A stretch of 55,125 nt of DNA from NCBI GenBank assembly GCA_028278225.1, contig JANQEU010000090.1:1-55125 (forward strand), in the 5' to 3' direction. The translations under genes were made by a program, and so were the position numbers. Under the pieces are notes generated by a model that saw only the letters and a program-made list of their open reading frames with translations, was not told where the DNA came from and made no database searches. Origin of the DNA: Cyclobacteriaceae bacterium. Its GTDB lineage: Bacteria; Bacteroidota; Bacteroidia; Cytophagales; Cyclobacteriaceae. This document shows positions 1 through 8,700 of this stretch, in pieces; positions within the stretch are counted from its first letter, which is position 1, and each line of letters starts with the position of its first letter.

Positions 1-297
1 GGATTCCGATCTTCCCGAAGAATTGTTTCCCTCATCCGTGTTCCTGTCTTTCCTCAAATCACGCAATCTCAGCTTTCTGCCTTTATACAAACCGCGTTCG
101 TCAATCAACTCGAAGTAATCCTTCGGAACGGCATAACCGGCATTGTTTAAAAAATCGACCAGGAATCTGTTATTGTTATAGTGTGGGAGCATTTCCCTCT
201 CTCTTCCGGAAAGAGGCGGTGTCCCGCATTCCCAGGTATTTTGAGCAAAAGGAATTTGACTGAGGAGAAGTAATAAAAGCGAGTATAAATATTTCAT
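1..297 (-). CDS. Secreted protein of unknown function, N-terminal part only
   Basis: An open frame on the reverse strand starts at the ATG at 297 and has no stop down to the window edge, giving the first 99 residues of a longer protein. The start MKYLYSLLLLLLSQIPFAQN is a clear Sec signal peptide (lysine, long leucine core, small residues before the cut). The mature part begins with Trp-Glu-Cys-Gly-Thr-Pro-Pro and then becomes charged and Arg/Lys/Asp-rich. I do not recognise the family; a secreted peptidase-like precursor is possible because short Cys-Gly-Thr motifs occur near the start of some of them, but nothing catalytic lies in the visible part. Export to the periplasm or cell surface is the only supported inference. 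Confidence 0.75.
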   Translation of the reverse strand, partial: MKYLYSLLLLLLSQIPFAQNTWECGTPPLSGREREMLPHYNNNRFLVDFLNNAGYAVPKDYFELIDERGLYKGRKLRLRDLRKDRNTDEGNNSSGRSES

Positions 298-955
298 AGC
301 TTTTTTGGTTTTTTAATAAATAGTAAAGCACCCCCGACGGCATCCGTACTACCACATCACCGGTCAGCTTAATGATCCGAACGGTTGTGCAGGGCAAAGA
401 CCTGTGAAGACGGATTGTCCGGAACGGCTTTAATTAACAGGTCTTAAATTGATGTTGACAGTTCCGCCGGTCCGGCGGGCACGTCATTCCGGATCTTAAT
501 TTTTTGGTCATACAGTGAGATCAGATTTAGTTTACTTAGTGAGGTAGGATTGTTTGCGATAAATATAGATACAGTTCCTGAGGAAAAACGGTATTATGTG
601 AGAATCGCACTCATCTGTTATAATTTGTCTATGCTTTTCGAAAAAAAAGTGTCTTTTGTGGATCGGAATGTGGATATTTCCGGCTGGCTGTGCGTCATGT
701 CAGGATGTACACAATACTAAAATAACATGAGTTCGATATAACAATTCCAATGGAATTTCTTAAAAACAACATAAACCCTGTTTCAGAGACTTCCAGGGGT
801 AGCCAGGGGTAGAATGAGCGGAAGAAAGCCGTGGAATCTTTTCAATGGGAGACTCCATGGGCCATCCCTCCCGCAAATCACTATGAATGGCCCTCTGAGA
901 AAGGATGAGGCGGGTTTTTTATGTTTTTTATGTCGAACTGACTTTAAAATAGCCT
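298..955. other. 658-base region without a convincing gene
   Basis: No frame here has both a plausible start and coding character. The region holds small symmetrical elements: a 7-bp inverted repeat CCGCCGG-T-CCGGCGG at 464-478, a second AATTCCA-A-TGGAATT at 743-757, an exact tandem duplication of the 10-mer CCAGGGGTAG at 793-812, and a GGGCCAT/ATGGCCC pair at 859-865 and 887-893. It lies between two divergently oriented genes, so promoters for both should be here, but I could not identify a TAnnTTTG element. It may be an eroded gene or a regulatory spacer. Confidence 0.5.
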
Positions 956-1534
956 ATGACTCAATTCACTTCTTCACGTGAAAAACGACTTTGGCTTTGG
1001 ACTTCGCTTGTGATCGTAACGATCTTCCTGTCTCTTTTTATCGGACAACCACTTGCGAGGCAATTGAGAGATCAGAATATACAGGCAGTCTTTTTTTTAC
1101 TGGGAATGATGCTGGTAGGAACAACGATCCTGGTCCAGGGGATAAGGGTCAAACCAGGTAAGGTTGAAATAACAATTTTGATAGGTATTATAGCCGTTTA
1201 TGTCATGTTTTTCTTCAGGTTGGGAGCTCCCGAAAGAAGCCACTTAATCAAGTATAGTGTATTGGCAATATTTATGTACAGTGCACTAATTGAACGGGCT
1301 GGTCCGGGAAACCAAAAACTAAAACACGCCTTACTTGCATTCGCCGCTACTTTCCTTATTGGGGTACTTGATGAATGCATTCAAATAATTTTGCCCAATC
1401 GGGTGTTTGACCCTCAGGACATCCTGTTTAATGGCATGGTTGCGGCCATGGCCATAGGATCAAGTTTGGTTTTGACCTGGATACATACACGAATTACCAA
1501 GTCTAAATTAAAAGAGAAACAGAAAAACGGGTAG
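956..1534 (+). CDS. VanZ-like family integral membrane protein
   Basis: This 192-residue protein has about five or six hydrophobic segments (roughly 13-31, 44-61, 70-88, 98-112, 125-139 and 158-176). It carries the polar signature of the VanZ-like family: Glu93-Arg-Ser-His96 before one helix, and Asp139-Glu140, Gln143, Pro147, Arg149, Asp152, Asp155 and Asn159 in and after the next. VanZ gives low-level teicoplanin resistance in some Gram-positives; the wider family has no settled biochemical role and is common in Bacteroidota genomes without van clusters, so resistance should not be inferred here. It stands alone, with gaps on both sides. The ATG at 956 is the first in frame and has no obvious Shine-Dalgarno sequence. 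Confidence 0.85.
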   Translation: MTQFTSSREKRLWLWTSLVIVTIFLSLFIGQPLARQLRDQNIQAVFFLLGMMLVGTTILVQGIRVKPGKVEITILIGIIAVYVMFFFRLGAPERSHLIKYSVLAIFMYSALIERAGPGNQKLKHALLAFAATFLIGVLDECIQIILPNRVFDPQDILFNGMVAAMAIGSSLVLTWIHTRITKSKLKEKQKNG

Positions 1535-1837
1535 CCGCAGACGCCCTTTCCCGGCGCAAACATCTGCTTTTGCTTTTATACACTCCAGTTCAATACTTGA
1601 TTAACCTGATCAAAGGGACTGCAAAAAGCTAACTGAGGTTAAGATCGCGATTTAATTGCGGCCAAACGGATGCTAAGCTCCCCCAGGTTGACGAAGCTAT
1701 TTGCAAATACTTTGACCAGAAGCTACTTTTAGGGAAATTTGAAAGGCTAAGTCTACGGAGCTGAACTATACATATGTGCAATCATCCCTGAGGATGGTGC
1801 GTAAAGAAATTTATTTCAAAGACCAGGAGGAATGTGT
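1535..1837. other. 303-base spacer with a stop-bounded open stretch
   Basis: No complete gene is visible. One frame stays open from about 1639 to a TGA near 1764 and reads like ordinary protein, but it has no upstream ATG and starts just after a TAA, so it could be a relic of an eroded gene. A short hairpin CATCC-CTGA-GGATG lies at 1783-1796. An AGGAGG at 1825-1830 belongs to the downstream gene. Confidence 0.45.
1825..1830 (+). promoter_or_regulatory. Strong Shine-Dalgarno (AGGAGG) that decides a start
   Basis: AGGAGG lies seven bases before the ATG at 1838 and one base before an in-frame ATG at 1832. The spacing favours 1838 as the start of the GNAT gene. Most other genes in this window lack so strong a site. 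Confidence 0.7.
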
Positions 1838-2542
1838 ATGAAAATCTGCCCAATGGATAAGGATTTTGTATTGTTCCGGTGCGTTCATTTCGGGCCACTC
1901 AATCATTCAAATATTGAGAAAATGAGCGTGGATGCGCTGGATCTGTCAAGGGAACAATGTGAAAGGAACAAAAAATTTCTTTCACGGTTAATTGATACTT
2001 ATGGATCGTGTGCCATGTTAGCCAAAGAGGGTGACTTCGTAGTGGGGCAAGCCAGATTTTACCCCCAGGTTATCTTCGACCTTATCGGACAGCAATATAT
2101 TTGCTGCCAGGATCCGGATTATGGCGTGACAGAACAAATGGCTGATATGGATCTTCCCAAGATTGAGAATCCTGATGATCGGATTCTCCGGATCCACTGT
2201 TGGCTCATACACAAGGACTATCTGGGGCGAGGTATCAGCAACGCACTTCTCGATGGCATCCTCGAGTGGGCGCAAAGCCATGGCTGGAAGGTTGTGAAAG
2301 CGTATGCAGGCCCTGATAACCACTGGATAGCATCTCAGGCGTGTGCGCCGATGTTACGCACTTATATCAAACACGGATTTCAAAAGATCAAAACCGTCCC
2401 TTCACCTGAACTAAAGGAGTTGTTGATGGAATCTCAAGATGGGAAATTTGGTATTGATCAGAAAAAGGAATTTGAAAAATTCTGTACCGGTGAAGATTTA
2501 TCAAAGCTCGCAGTCTCACATGAGGTTGAATGTCAACTGTAG
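1838..2542 (+). CDS. GNAT-family acetyltransferase, cysteine-rich
   Basis: The second half carries a GNAT core: a beta strand with Cys-Trp-Leu-Ile-His (121-125), then Asp-Tyr-Leu-Gly-Arg-Gly-Ile-Ser (127-134), matching the acetyl-CoA pyrophosphate-binding R/Q-x-x-G-x-G/A loop, followed by the helix ending in the Leu-Glu-Trp-Ala segment. The acceptor substrate cannot be told. Ten cysteines in 234 residues, including an adjacent pair at 89-90, is high for a cytoplasmic acetyltransferase. I chose the ATG at 1838 rather than the one at 1832 because a perfect AGGAGG ends at 1830, leaving seven bases to 1838 but only one to 1832. A strong Shine-Dalgarno is unusual for this phylum and may point to recent acquisition. 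The gene stands alone. Confidence 0.8.
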   Translation: MKICPMDKDFVLFRCVHFGPLNHSNIEKMSVDALDLSREQCERNKKFLSRLIDTYGSCAMLAKEGDFVVGQARFYPQVIFDLIGQQYICCQDPDYGVTEQMADMDLPKIENPDDRILRIHCWLIHKDYLGRGISNALLDGILEWAQSHGWKVVKAYAGPDNHWIASQACAPMLRTYIKHGFQKIKTVPSPELKELLMESQDGKFGIDQKKEFEKFCTGEDLSKLAVSHEVECQL

Positions 2543-2623
2543 AGACCGTACCATGACGAATGCACACTACAGCATGTTATATGTAAGGCCTCTCGTTCTT
2601 GAAACAATTAATTAATAGTTATT

Positions 2624-3364
2624 ATGACAACATTGGTAGTAGGTGCAAGTGGTGCAACAGGAAGACAGTTAGTGGAGCAACTGCTCCAAATGGGGCAAAA
2701 GGTCAGGGCAATTGTACGCTCTCCTGATAAATTACCCGGATCCTGGAAGAATAATGACAGACTGTCAATTATTCAGGCTGGTGTTTTGGAGATTAGCGAA
2801 GATGAAATGGCGGATTATGTCAAAGACTGTCATGCAGTCGCTTCTTGTCTGGGTCATAATATGAGCTGGAAAGGTATATATGGAGAACCTCGCAAACTGG
2901 TTACGGACGCCGTTCACCTCCTTTGTAGTGCAATTAAAAAGAACAAACCTGACAAGCCGGTCAAGTTTGTATTGATGAATACTGCCGGCAACCGGAACAG
3001 AGACTTAAATGAACCTATTTCGATAAGTCAAAGAATTGTGATCGGATTACTTAGGTTATTGTTACCTCCGCATGTAGATAATGAAAAGGCTGCGGATTAT
3101 TTACGGACGAAGATTGGTCAAAAAGATCATTTCATAGTGTGGGCGGCTGTTCGTCCGGATAATCTGGTAAATGAAGAAAAGGTAACCGAATACGAGGTAC
3201 ATTCCTCCCCAACCAGAAGTGCAATTTTTAATGCTGGCACAACCAGCCGCATAAACGTTGGTCATTTCATGGCCAGGCTAATAACTGTAAATGACATATG
3301 GGATAAATGGAAAGGGCAAATGCCTGTACTTTATAATACAACGACTCAAAAGAACAGTGAATAA
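2624..3364 (+). CDS. NAD(P)-binding oxidoreductase of the SDR/NmrA-like type
   Basis: The 246-residue protein opens with a Rossmann motif Val-Gly-Ala-Ser-Gly-Ala-Thr-Gly (6-13) directly after a beta strand, followed by the Arg-Ala-Ile-Val-Arg-Ser strand with arginines typical of NADPH preference in atypical SDR proteins. A clear Tyr-x-x-x-Lys catalytic pair is not obvious, which fits the atypical NmrA/YwnB-like group of redox sensors or isomerase-like proteins. Length fits the family. It stands alone on the forward strand, 81 bases after the GNAT gene, and its end faces msrB. The substrate is unknown. Confidence 0.8.
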   Translation: MTTLVVGASGATGRQLVEQLLQMGQKVRAIVRSPDKLPGSWKNNDRLSIIQAGVLEISEDEMADYVKDCHAVASCLGHNMSWKGIYGEPRKLVTDAVHLLCSAIKKNKPDKPVKFVLMNTAGNRNRDLNEPISISQRIVIGLLRLLLPPHVDNEKAADYLRTKIGQKDHFIVWAAVRPDNLVNEEKVTEYEVHSSPTRSAIFNAGTTSRINVGHFMARLITVNDIWDKWKGQMPVLYNTTTQKNSE

Positions 3365-3416
3365 TACGTGACTGGTTTATTCTTCCAGCAATTATAACGC
3401 TGCTACAGCCGTTGTC

Positions 3417-3917
3417 TTACTCTTCTTTTACTTCCTCCCTCGGCAGAAAATTAAGTGATACGGAATTCAGACAGTATCTTAACCCGGTGGGTTTGGGGCC
3501 GTCAGGAAAGACATGTCCAAGATGCCCGCCACACCTGTCACAGAGGACTTCCTTCCTGATTATGCCCATGGCGTAATCTTTCTCGATAGCGATATTTTTT
3601 TTTGAAATCGGATCCCAGAAGCTGGGCCAGCCTGTGCCTGATTTATATTTGGTTTTCGAGTCAAACAGTTCCAGACCGCAGGCCCGGCAATAATATATCC
3701 CATCCTCTTTGTTGTCCCAATACTCTCCGGTAAACGCCCTTTCCGTCCCTTTTAGCCTTAATACATAGAATTCCATTTCCGATAGGCGTTCTTGCCATTC
3801 CTCCTGGCTTAGTTCCCACTCCGGGTCAACTTTCAGGGTCGATTTCTGAGCTTCGGCACATGACAATAAACCGGCTGTCAAAAGTACAAGCAGACACGTT
3901 TTCATTTTAATTTTCAT
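3417..3917 (-). CDS. msrB: Peptide-methionine (R)-S-oxide reductase, lipoprotein form
   Basis: MsrB reduces methionine-R-sulfoxide in damaged proteins. All hallmarks are present: zinc-binding Cys77-x-x-Cys80 and Cys126-x-x-Cys129, the Gly-Thr-Gly-Trp-Pro-Ser-Phe loop (94-100), His132 and His135, and the catalytic cysteine in Arg-Tyr-Cys149-Leu-Asn-Ser. The N terminus is a lipoprotein signal with lipobox Leu-Leu-Ser-Cys20, so the enzyme probably repairs envelope proteins while anchored to a membrane. The start overlaps the end of the DinB-like gene by 11 bases in ATGAAAATTAA; an internal ATG at 3905 would avoid the overlap and still give a good signal peptide. The pair is probably co-transcribed. 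Confidence 0.93.
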   Translation of the reverse strand: MKIKMKTCLLVLLTAGLLSCAEAQKSTLKVDPEWELSQEEWQERLSEMEFYVLRLKGTERAFTGEYWDNKEDGIYYCRACGLELFDSKTKYKSGTGWPSFWDPISKKNIAIEKDYAMGIIRKEVLCDRCGGHLGHVFPDGPKPTGLRYCLNSVSLNFLPREEVKEE

Positions 3918-4416
3918 TTCTTCTATTAAGATCCACTCCTTTGTAAAAACCCAGATCCTTATCCTTCAATAGTTTGGTCCGGAATGCAATTTGGCCAACA
4001 TGATAGGAGAGGTGTTCCGTAACATGTATAACAATTCCGATCCCGGTAAGTTCATATCCCTGTACGTTCCGTGACCGGGTCAGCTCATCCTGACTGGCTT
4101 TTTCAAGGATGGAAGAAGCCACGTCGATCGTCTCCCGAAGCTTTTCGAACAGCTCACTTTTGGAGAAACCACCCGATATCCGGAACTCCTCGTCACGCTC
4201 CCTTAAATCCTCCCTGTGCCCAAGTGACGAGATGATGTACTGGGTGATATTACCGCAAAGGTGAATGATCAAATTACCGACGGAGTTGGAAGATTGATTG
4301 GGTTTTTGCCACACTTCATCCTCGGTAAGATCCTTCAGGCATTTTTCTATTCGTTTAACGGACTCATGCCAGCGGAATATTGATTGGGAGATGAATTCTT
4401 TTTTAAATTCTTTCAT
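3907..4416 (-). CDS. DinB-like (DUF1572-type) metal-binding four-helix protein
   Basis: The 169-residue protein has the DinB/YfiT fold signature: His52 in Leu-Ile-Ile-His-Leu, and His135 and His139 in the segment His-Val-Thr-Glu-His-Leu-Ser-Tyr-His-Val-Gly-Gln. These three histidines are the usual metal ligands of the superfamily, whose best known members are thiol transferases (bacillithiol or mycothiol dependent) and related hydrolases. The subgroup corresponds to DUF1572, for which I know no confirmed reaction. It precedes msrB with an 11-base overlap, suggesting a shared transcript and perhaps a shared role in oxidative or thiol stress; that role is inference from context. Confidence 0.82.
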   Translation of the reverse strand: MKEFKKEFISQSIFRWHESVKRIEKCLKDLTEDEVWQKPNQSSNSVGNLIIHLCGNITQYIISSLGHREDLRERDEEFRISGGFSKSELFEKLRETIDVASSILEKASQDELTRSRNVQGYELTGIGIVIHVTEHLSYHVGQIAFRTKLLKDKDLGFYKGVDLNRRNEN

Positions 4417-4436
4417 ATTCTAACTATTCTAACAAG

Positions 4437-4476
4437 GTGAGATTTTCGAAGTTTTCCAAAACTTCGAAAATCTCAC
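4437..4476. repeat. Near-perfect 40-base palindrome between lhgO and the DinB-like gene
   Basis: Two 19-base arms, GTGAGATTTTCGAAGTTTT and its exact reverse complement, are separated by only CC. The element starts one base beyond the lhgO stop codon, in the gap before the DinB-like gene. A transcript of either strand would fold into a 19-bp stem with almost no loop. It sits where a terminator or attenuator would, but no T-tract follows the stem on either strand, so a simple intrinsic terminator is not assured; an RNA-processing site or a dimeric-protein site remains possible. Confidence 0.85.
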
Positions 4477-4477
4477 G

Positions 4478-5674
4478 TTAACCCAGTTTTTCAAGTGTAA
4501 GCCGGGCAATCCTTTCCCCAATAGCCAGTGAAGATGTAGCTGCCGGAGAGGGGGCATTGCCTACGTTGATATAGTGCTCACCATCCAGGATCAGAAAGTC
4601 ATCAACCAGACCTCCGTCCTTGTCACATGCCTGGGCCCTGACACCCGCTCCCCCGGGAAGCAGATCGTTCCTGGTGATATCCGGCAACAATTCCTGCAAA
4701 GCCCTGGTGAAAGCCCGTTTGGAAAAGGAACGATACATTTCCCCAAAACCGGTTCTCCAATATTTCGAAGCTACTTTACGAAAACCGGAATAGGTAACTG
4801 AACCATATAATTCAAGGAAATTGATCTCAGATTTGGAGTAGCCTTCCCTTTTAAATGCCAGCACAGCGTTCGGACCGGCCTCTATTCCTCCTTTTATCAT
4901 TCGCGTAAAATGGACACCCAGGAAAGGGAAATTGGGGTCCGGCACCGGATAGATCAGGTTTTTCACAAGATGTTCCTTTTCTTTCCTGATGGTGTAATAC
5001 TCACCCCGGAAGGGAATGATCCTGTAGTTCACCCGTGCCCCGGTGAGTTTCGCCACAATGTCGGATTGTAAACCCGCACAGTTCACTACCAGCCTGGTGG
5101 CAAATGTTTCACTTGTCGTATCCACATGGAGAAAGCCATTCTTACGGGTAATTCGCCTTACCTCGTTGTCCAGGAATATTTCCCCATCAAAATGCCTGAA
5201 TTTCTCGGCATATTTTTCACTAACGGCTTTGAAATCGATGATCCCTGTCTGAGGCACAAAGATCCCCTGCACGCCATTCACATAAGGTTCGTGGGATTTC
5301 AACTCATCCCCGTGAAGTTTTTTGAGTCCCTTCAGCCCATTTTGCTGACCCCGGTCAAACAGGGTGTTAAGTGCAGGAATTTGTTTTGAATTTGTAGCGA
5401 CCACAACCTTCCCGCACAATTCGTAAGGAATCTCTTCCTCATCACAGAAGCGAAGTAACTTATGATAACCATCCACGCAATTCCTGGCTTTATAACTTCC
5501 GGGTTTGTAATATAATCCGGAGTGGATAACTCCGCTGTTGTGGCTGGTCTGGTGGGAGGCGAGTTCTTTCTCTTTTTCAAGAACGGCAATCCTGAGCTTG
5601 GGATTGGCTTCTTTTAGTTTTAAGGCGGAGGCCAGTCCTACGATACCTCCGCCTATGATGACTACTGTATACAT
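4478..5674 (-). CDS. lhgO: L-2-hydroxyglutarate oxidase (FAD-dependent)
   Basis: The enzyme oxidises L-2-hydroxyglutarate to 2-oxoglutarate, removing a side product of dehydrogenases and feeding electrons to the quinone pool. The N terminus has the FAD Rossmann motif Gly-Gly-Gly-Ile-Val-Gly (8-13), followed by the family signature Ser-His-Asn-Ser-Gly-Val-Ile-His-Ser-Gly-Leu-Tyr-Tyr (about 44-56). The C-terminal segment with Gly-Gly-Ala-Gly-Val-Arg-Ala-Gln and the final Asn-Ala-Pro-Ser-Pro-Ala-Ala-Thr-Ser-Ser loop also match LhgO. The length of 398 is normal. It follows the Asp-box protein gene by 41 bases on the same strand and may share its transcript; the long palindrome lies directly after it. 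Confidence 0.93.
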   Translation of the reverse strand: MYTVVIIGGGIVGLASALKLKEANPKLRIAVLEKEKELASHQTSHNSGVIHSGLYYKPGSYKARNCVDGYHKLLRFCDEEEIPYELCGKVVVATNSKQIPALNTLFDRGQQNGLKGLKKLHGDELKSHEPYVNGVQGIFVPQTGIIDFKAVSEKYAEKFRHFDGEIFLDNEVRRITRKNGFLHVDTTSETFATRLVVNCAGLQSDIVAKLTGARVNYRIIPFRGEYYTIRKEKEHLVKNLIYPVPDPNFPFLGVHFTRMIKGGIEAGPNAVLAFKREGYSKSEINFLELYGSVTYSGFRKVASKYWRTGFGEMYRSFSKRAFTRALQELLPDITRNDLLPGGAGVRAQACDKDGGLVDDFLILDGEHYINVGNAPSPAATSSLAIGERIARLTLEKLG

Positions 5675-5715
5675 TCAGGTTAGCTGATGATCACCACAAA
5701 AATGGCAATTAAAAA

Positions 5716-8700
5716 CTATTCATCCAGTTTTACTGCCGCAATCTTGCTTTGATAAACAGCTTCGTTGAATTCGTCAATTCTGTTGTCAATGATCTCCTTT
5801 AATGCACCGGTTTGCTCATCGATTTTTGCCGATACCTCGTCATAAAAAGCCTTGGCCTGGTCAGTAGGTTTAAAGCTTCCGATTCCCATCAGGGAGCCAA
5901 GATGACCCACTTTATTATTCAGACGGATCGGGAAGTTCAAAGGATCCTGGCCGCTTTCGTTTTTCGTTTGGTACAAGGCCTCTTCAATGGTCTTCATGTC
6001 TTTGAGGATCTCTTTGCCCATTTTCTTCAGATCCTCCTGGTCATCTTCTGCTTTTGCCAGGATGTCTTTGATCTGCTCCCTGACTTTCCTGATATCAATA
6101 ACCGCCTGATTGGCTTCAGTGAGTTTGTCTCTTACCGAAATCAGAAAATTGAACTGTTCCTCCAAGTCACTTTGCGATGAACCGCTTCGCGGATCATTTA
6201 CAATCTCGAAGGTTTGACTTTGAGTATTTCCATTTACGGAGAGGGTGACCTGGTATTCACCGGGAATTGCAATGGGTCCCCTAGTCGTAGCCGCCCACAT
6301 GATGAGTCCCGGAAATGTTTTAGCGCCATTATACCGCATATTCCAGTTCATCCTGTTCAGGCCGGGCTCCACCTCCAGTTGCCCCTCATTTTCCTTTTTA
6401 TCGGGATGGGTACTGAACAATTTAATGAGATCACCATCCATTTCGTTGAAAGAAATGGAAATGGTATCGTTTTTTGACGTGTCCTTCACGAAGAAATGTA
6501 CCAGGACGCCTCCGGGATGATTGGTTCCCGCGGTTTTGGATGTTGCGCCGTTACCGCCACCCATTCTGTACGTTTTCATTGGCTTGTACAGGTGGTGGTT
6601 TTTGGAGGCCACCTGGTTATCCAGCTGGTGCAGGGGTGTCAGGTCATCGATCATCCAGAAACTCCGGCCCTGTGTGGCTGCAATCAGGTTATCGTCCTTT
6701 ATGGCGAGATCCGTGATGGGCACTACGGGTAGATTTTGCTGGAAAACACTCCATGAGGTACCATCGTCAAATGAGACGTACATGCCGCTCTCTGTCCCGG
6801 CATACAACAGGCCCTGGCGTTTCGGATCGGCCCTTATTGCTCTTGTGAAATGCCCGGGATCAATTCCATTCGTTATGGTTTTCCATGTCGCGCCATAGTC
6901 TTCGGTTTTATACAGATAGGGCCTGTAATCACCCAATTTGTATCTGGTAGCCGCAACATAAACACCGCCTTTATTAAAAGGATCAATATCGATGCCATTG
7001 ATCATGTTCCATTCCGGCATCGCCGGCGGAGTGACATTTTGCCAGTTTTCTCCACCATCTCTGGATACATGGATCAGGCCATCATCAGACCCCACCCAGA
7101 TCACACCTTCTTCATGATAGGATTCCACTCCCGCGAAAATGGTGCAGTAGTATTCAACACCGGTGTTGTCCTTTGTGATCGGACCTCCGGATGATACGAG
7201 TTTGGCGGAATCATTCCTGGTCAGATCGGGGCTGATGATCTCCCATGATTGTCCTTCATCAGTGGACACATGGAGATAATTGGAAGCAGCGTACAGCTTA
7301 TCGGGATTGTGGGGTGAGAAAAATATCGGGAAATTCCACTGAAAACGGTACTTCATTCCTTCGGCACCATAACCCATGGGATTGTCAGGCCACACGTTTA
7401 TTCCCCTTACTTCCCTGGTTTGGTGATTGACACGGGTGAGGAATCCGCCGTAACTGCCTCCATAGACAATATCATTGTCTTCAGGGTCGATAGCAATATG
7501 GGCGCTTTCGCCACCGGCCGTAGGTTCCCAGTCCCTTTCACCTAAGAACCTGCCATTCGTTCTATGCAGGATCCTGACTGTTGAGTTGTCCTGCTGCGCT
7601 CCGTATATCCTGTAGGGAAAGGAATTGTCTGTCGTTACCCTGTAAAACTGGGCGGTCGGCTGGTTGTAGTAGGTCGTCCAGTTCTCACCACCGTCGAATG
7701 AAACCTGAGCTCCTCCATCATCGGCAATGACCATCCTCTGATTGTCCTCCGGGGATATCCAGAGATCATGGTGATCGCCATGGGGGGCATTGAATGTTTC
7801 AAAAGTTTTTCCACCGTCTTTGGACCTGTGATACCTGACATTCATCACATAAACGCGATCCTCATCCTGCGTATCCGCATAGATCTTCGAATAGTACCAC
7901 GCTCTCTGGCGAAGTTTCCTTTCTTTATTGACCAGTTTCCAGGTTTTTCCCGCATCATCCGACCTGTAGACCCCTCCATCCTTGTTTTCGATGATTGCCC
8001 AAACCCTGTCTGAATTTACGGGTGATATCGTCACACCGGATATTCCCCATATACCTCCCGGCAGGCCTTCATTACCTGAAATATTTGTCCAGGTGTCTCC
8101 GCCATCGATGCTTTTCCAAAGACCGGATCCTTCGCCACCGCTTTCAAGGCTGTACGGCGTTCTCCTTATTCTCCACGTGGAGGCATAAAGGATCCGGGGA
8201 TTATTGGGATCCATTTCAAGTTCTACCGCCCCTGCGTCCGCATTCGCAAACAATATCTTTTCCCACGTGTCACCACCATTCGTGCTCCTGTACACTCCCC
8301 GTTCATCCGAAGACTTATAGAGGTCGCCCAAAACAGCAGCATACACAATATCGGGATTCCTGGGATGAATTCTTATCCTGGGGATATGTCTGCTGTTCTT
8401 AAGTCCGATGCTTTTCCATGTGGCTCCGGCATCTACGGACTTCCACATTCCGTATCCATAGGAAACATTACCCCGGACGGTGACTTCCCCGCCTCCAACA
8501 TACAGTACGTTATTATCCCATTCACTGACGGCAACAGCGCCAATTGATCCGCCGAAATATCCGTCGGTTATATTTTCCCAGCTATTACCGGCATCAGTCG
8601 ACCGGAAGACCCCTCCACCGGTAATGCCCGTGTAATATAAATTTGGTTTTCCGGGAACTCCCGTCACCGCGGCAGACCGCCCGCCACGGTGTGGTCCGAC

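Noticed and set aside
176-397. A 73-codon reverse-strand frame
   Set aside because: It overlaps, in another frame, the signal-peptide gene that begins at 297, which has better coding character.
956-1534. Glycopeptide-resistance gene
   Set aside because: The protein is VanZ-like only; there are no vanHAX or regulatory genes nearby and the family is broad.
1639-1764. Possible short gene or pseudogene in the gap before the GNAT gene
   Set aside because: The frame is open for about 40 codons but has no start codon and follows a TAA; I cannot identify a parent protein.
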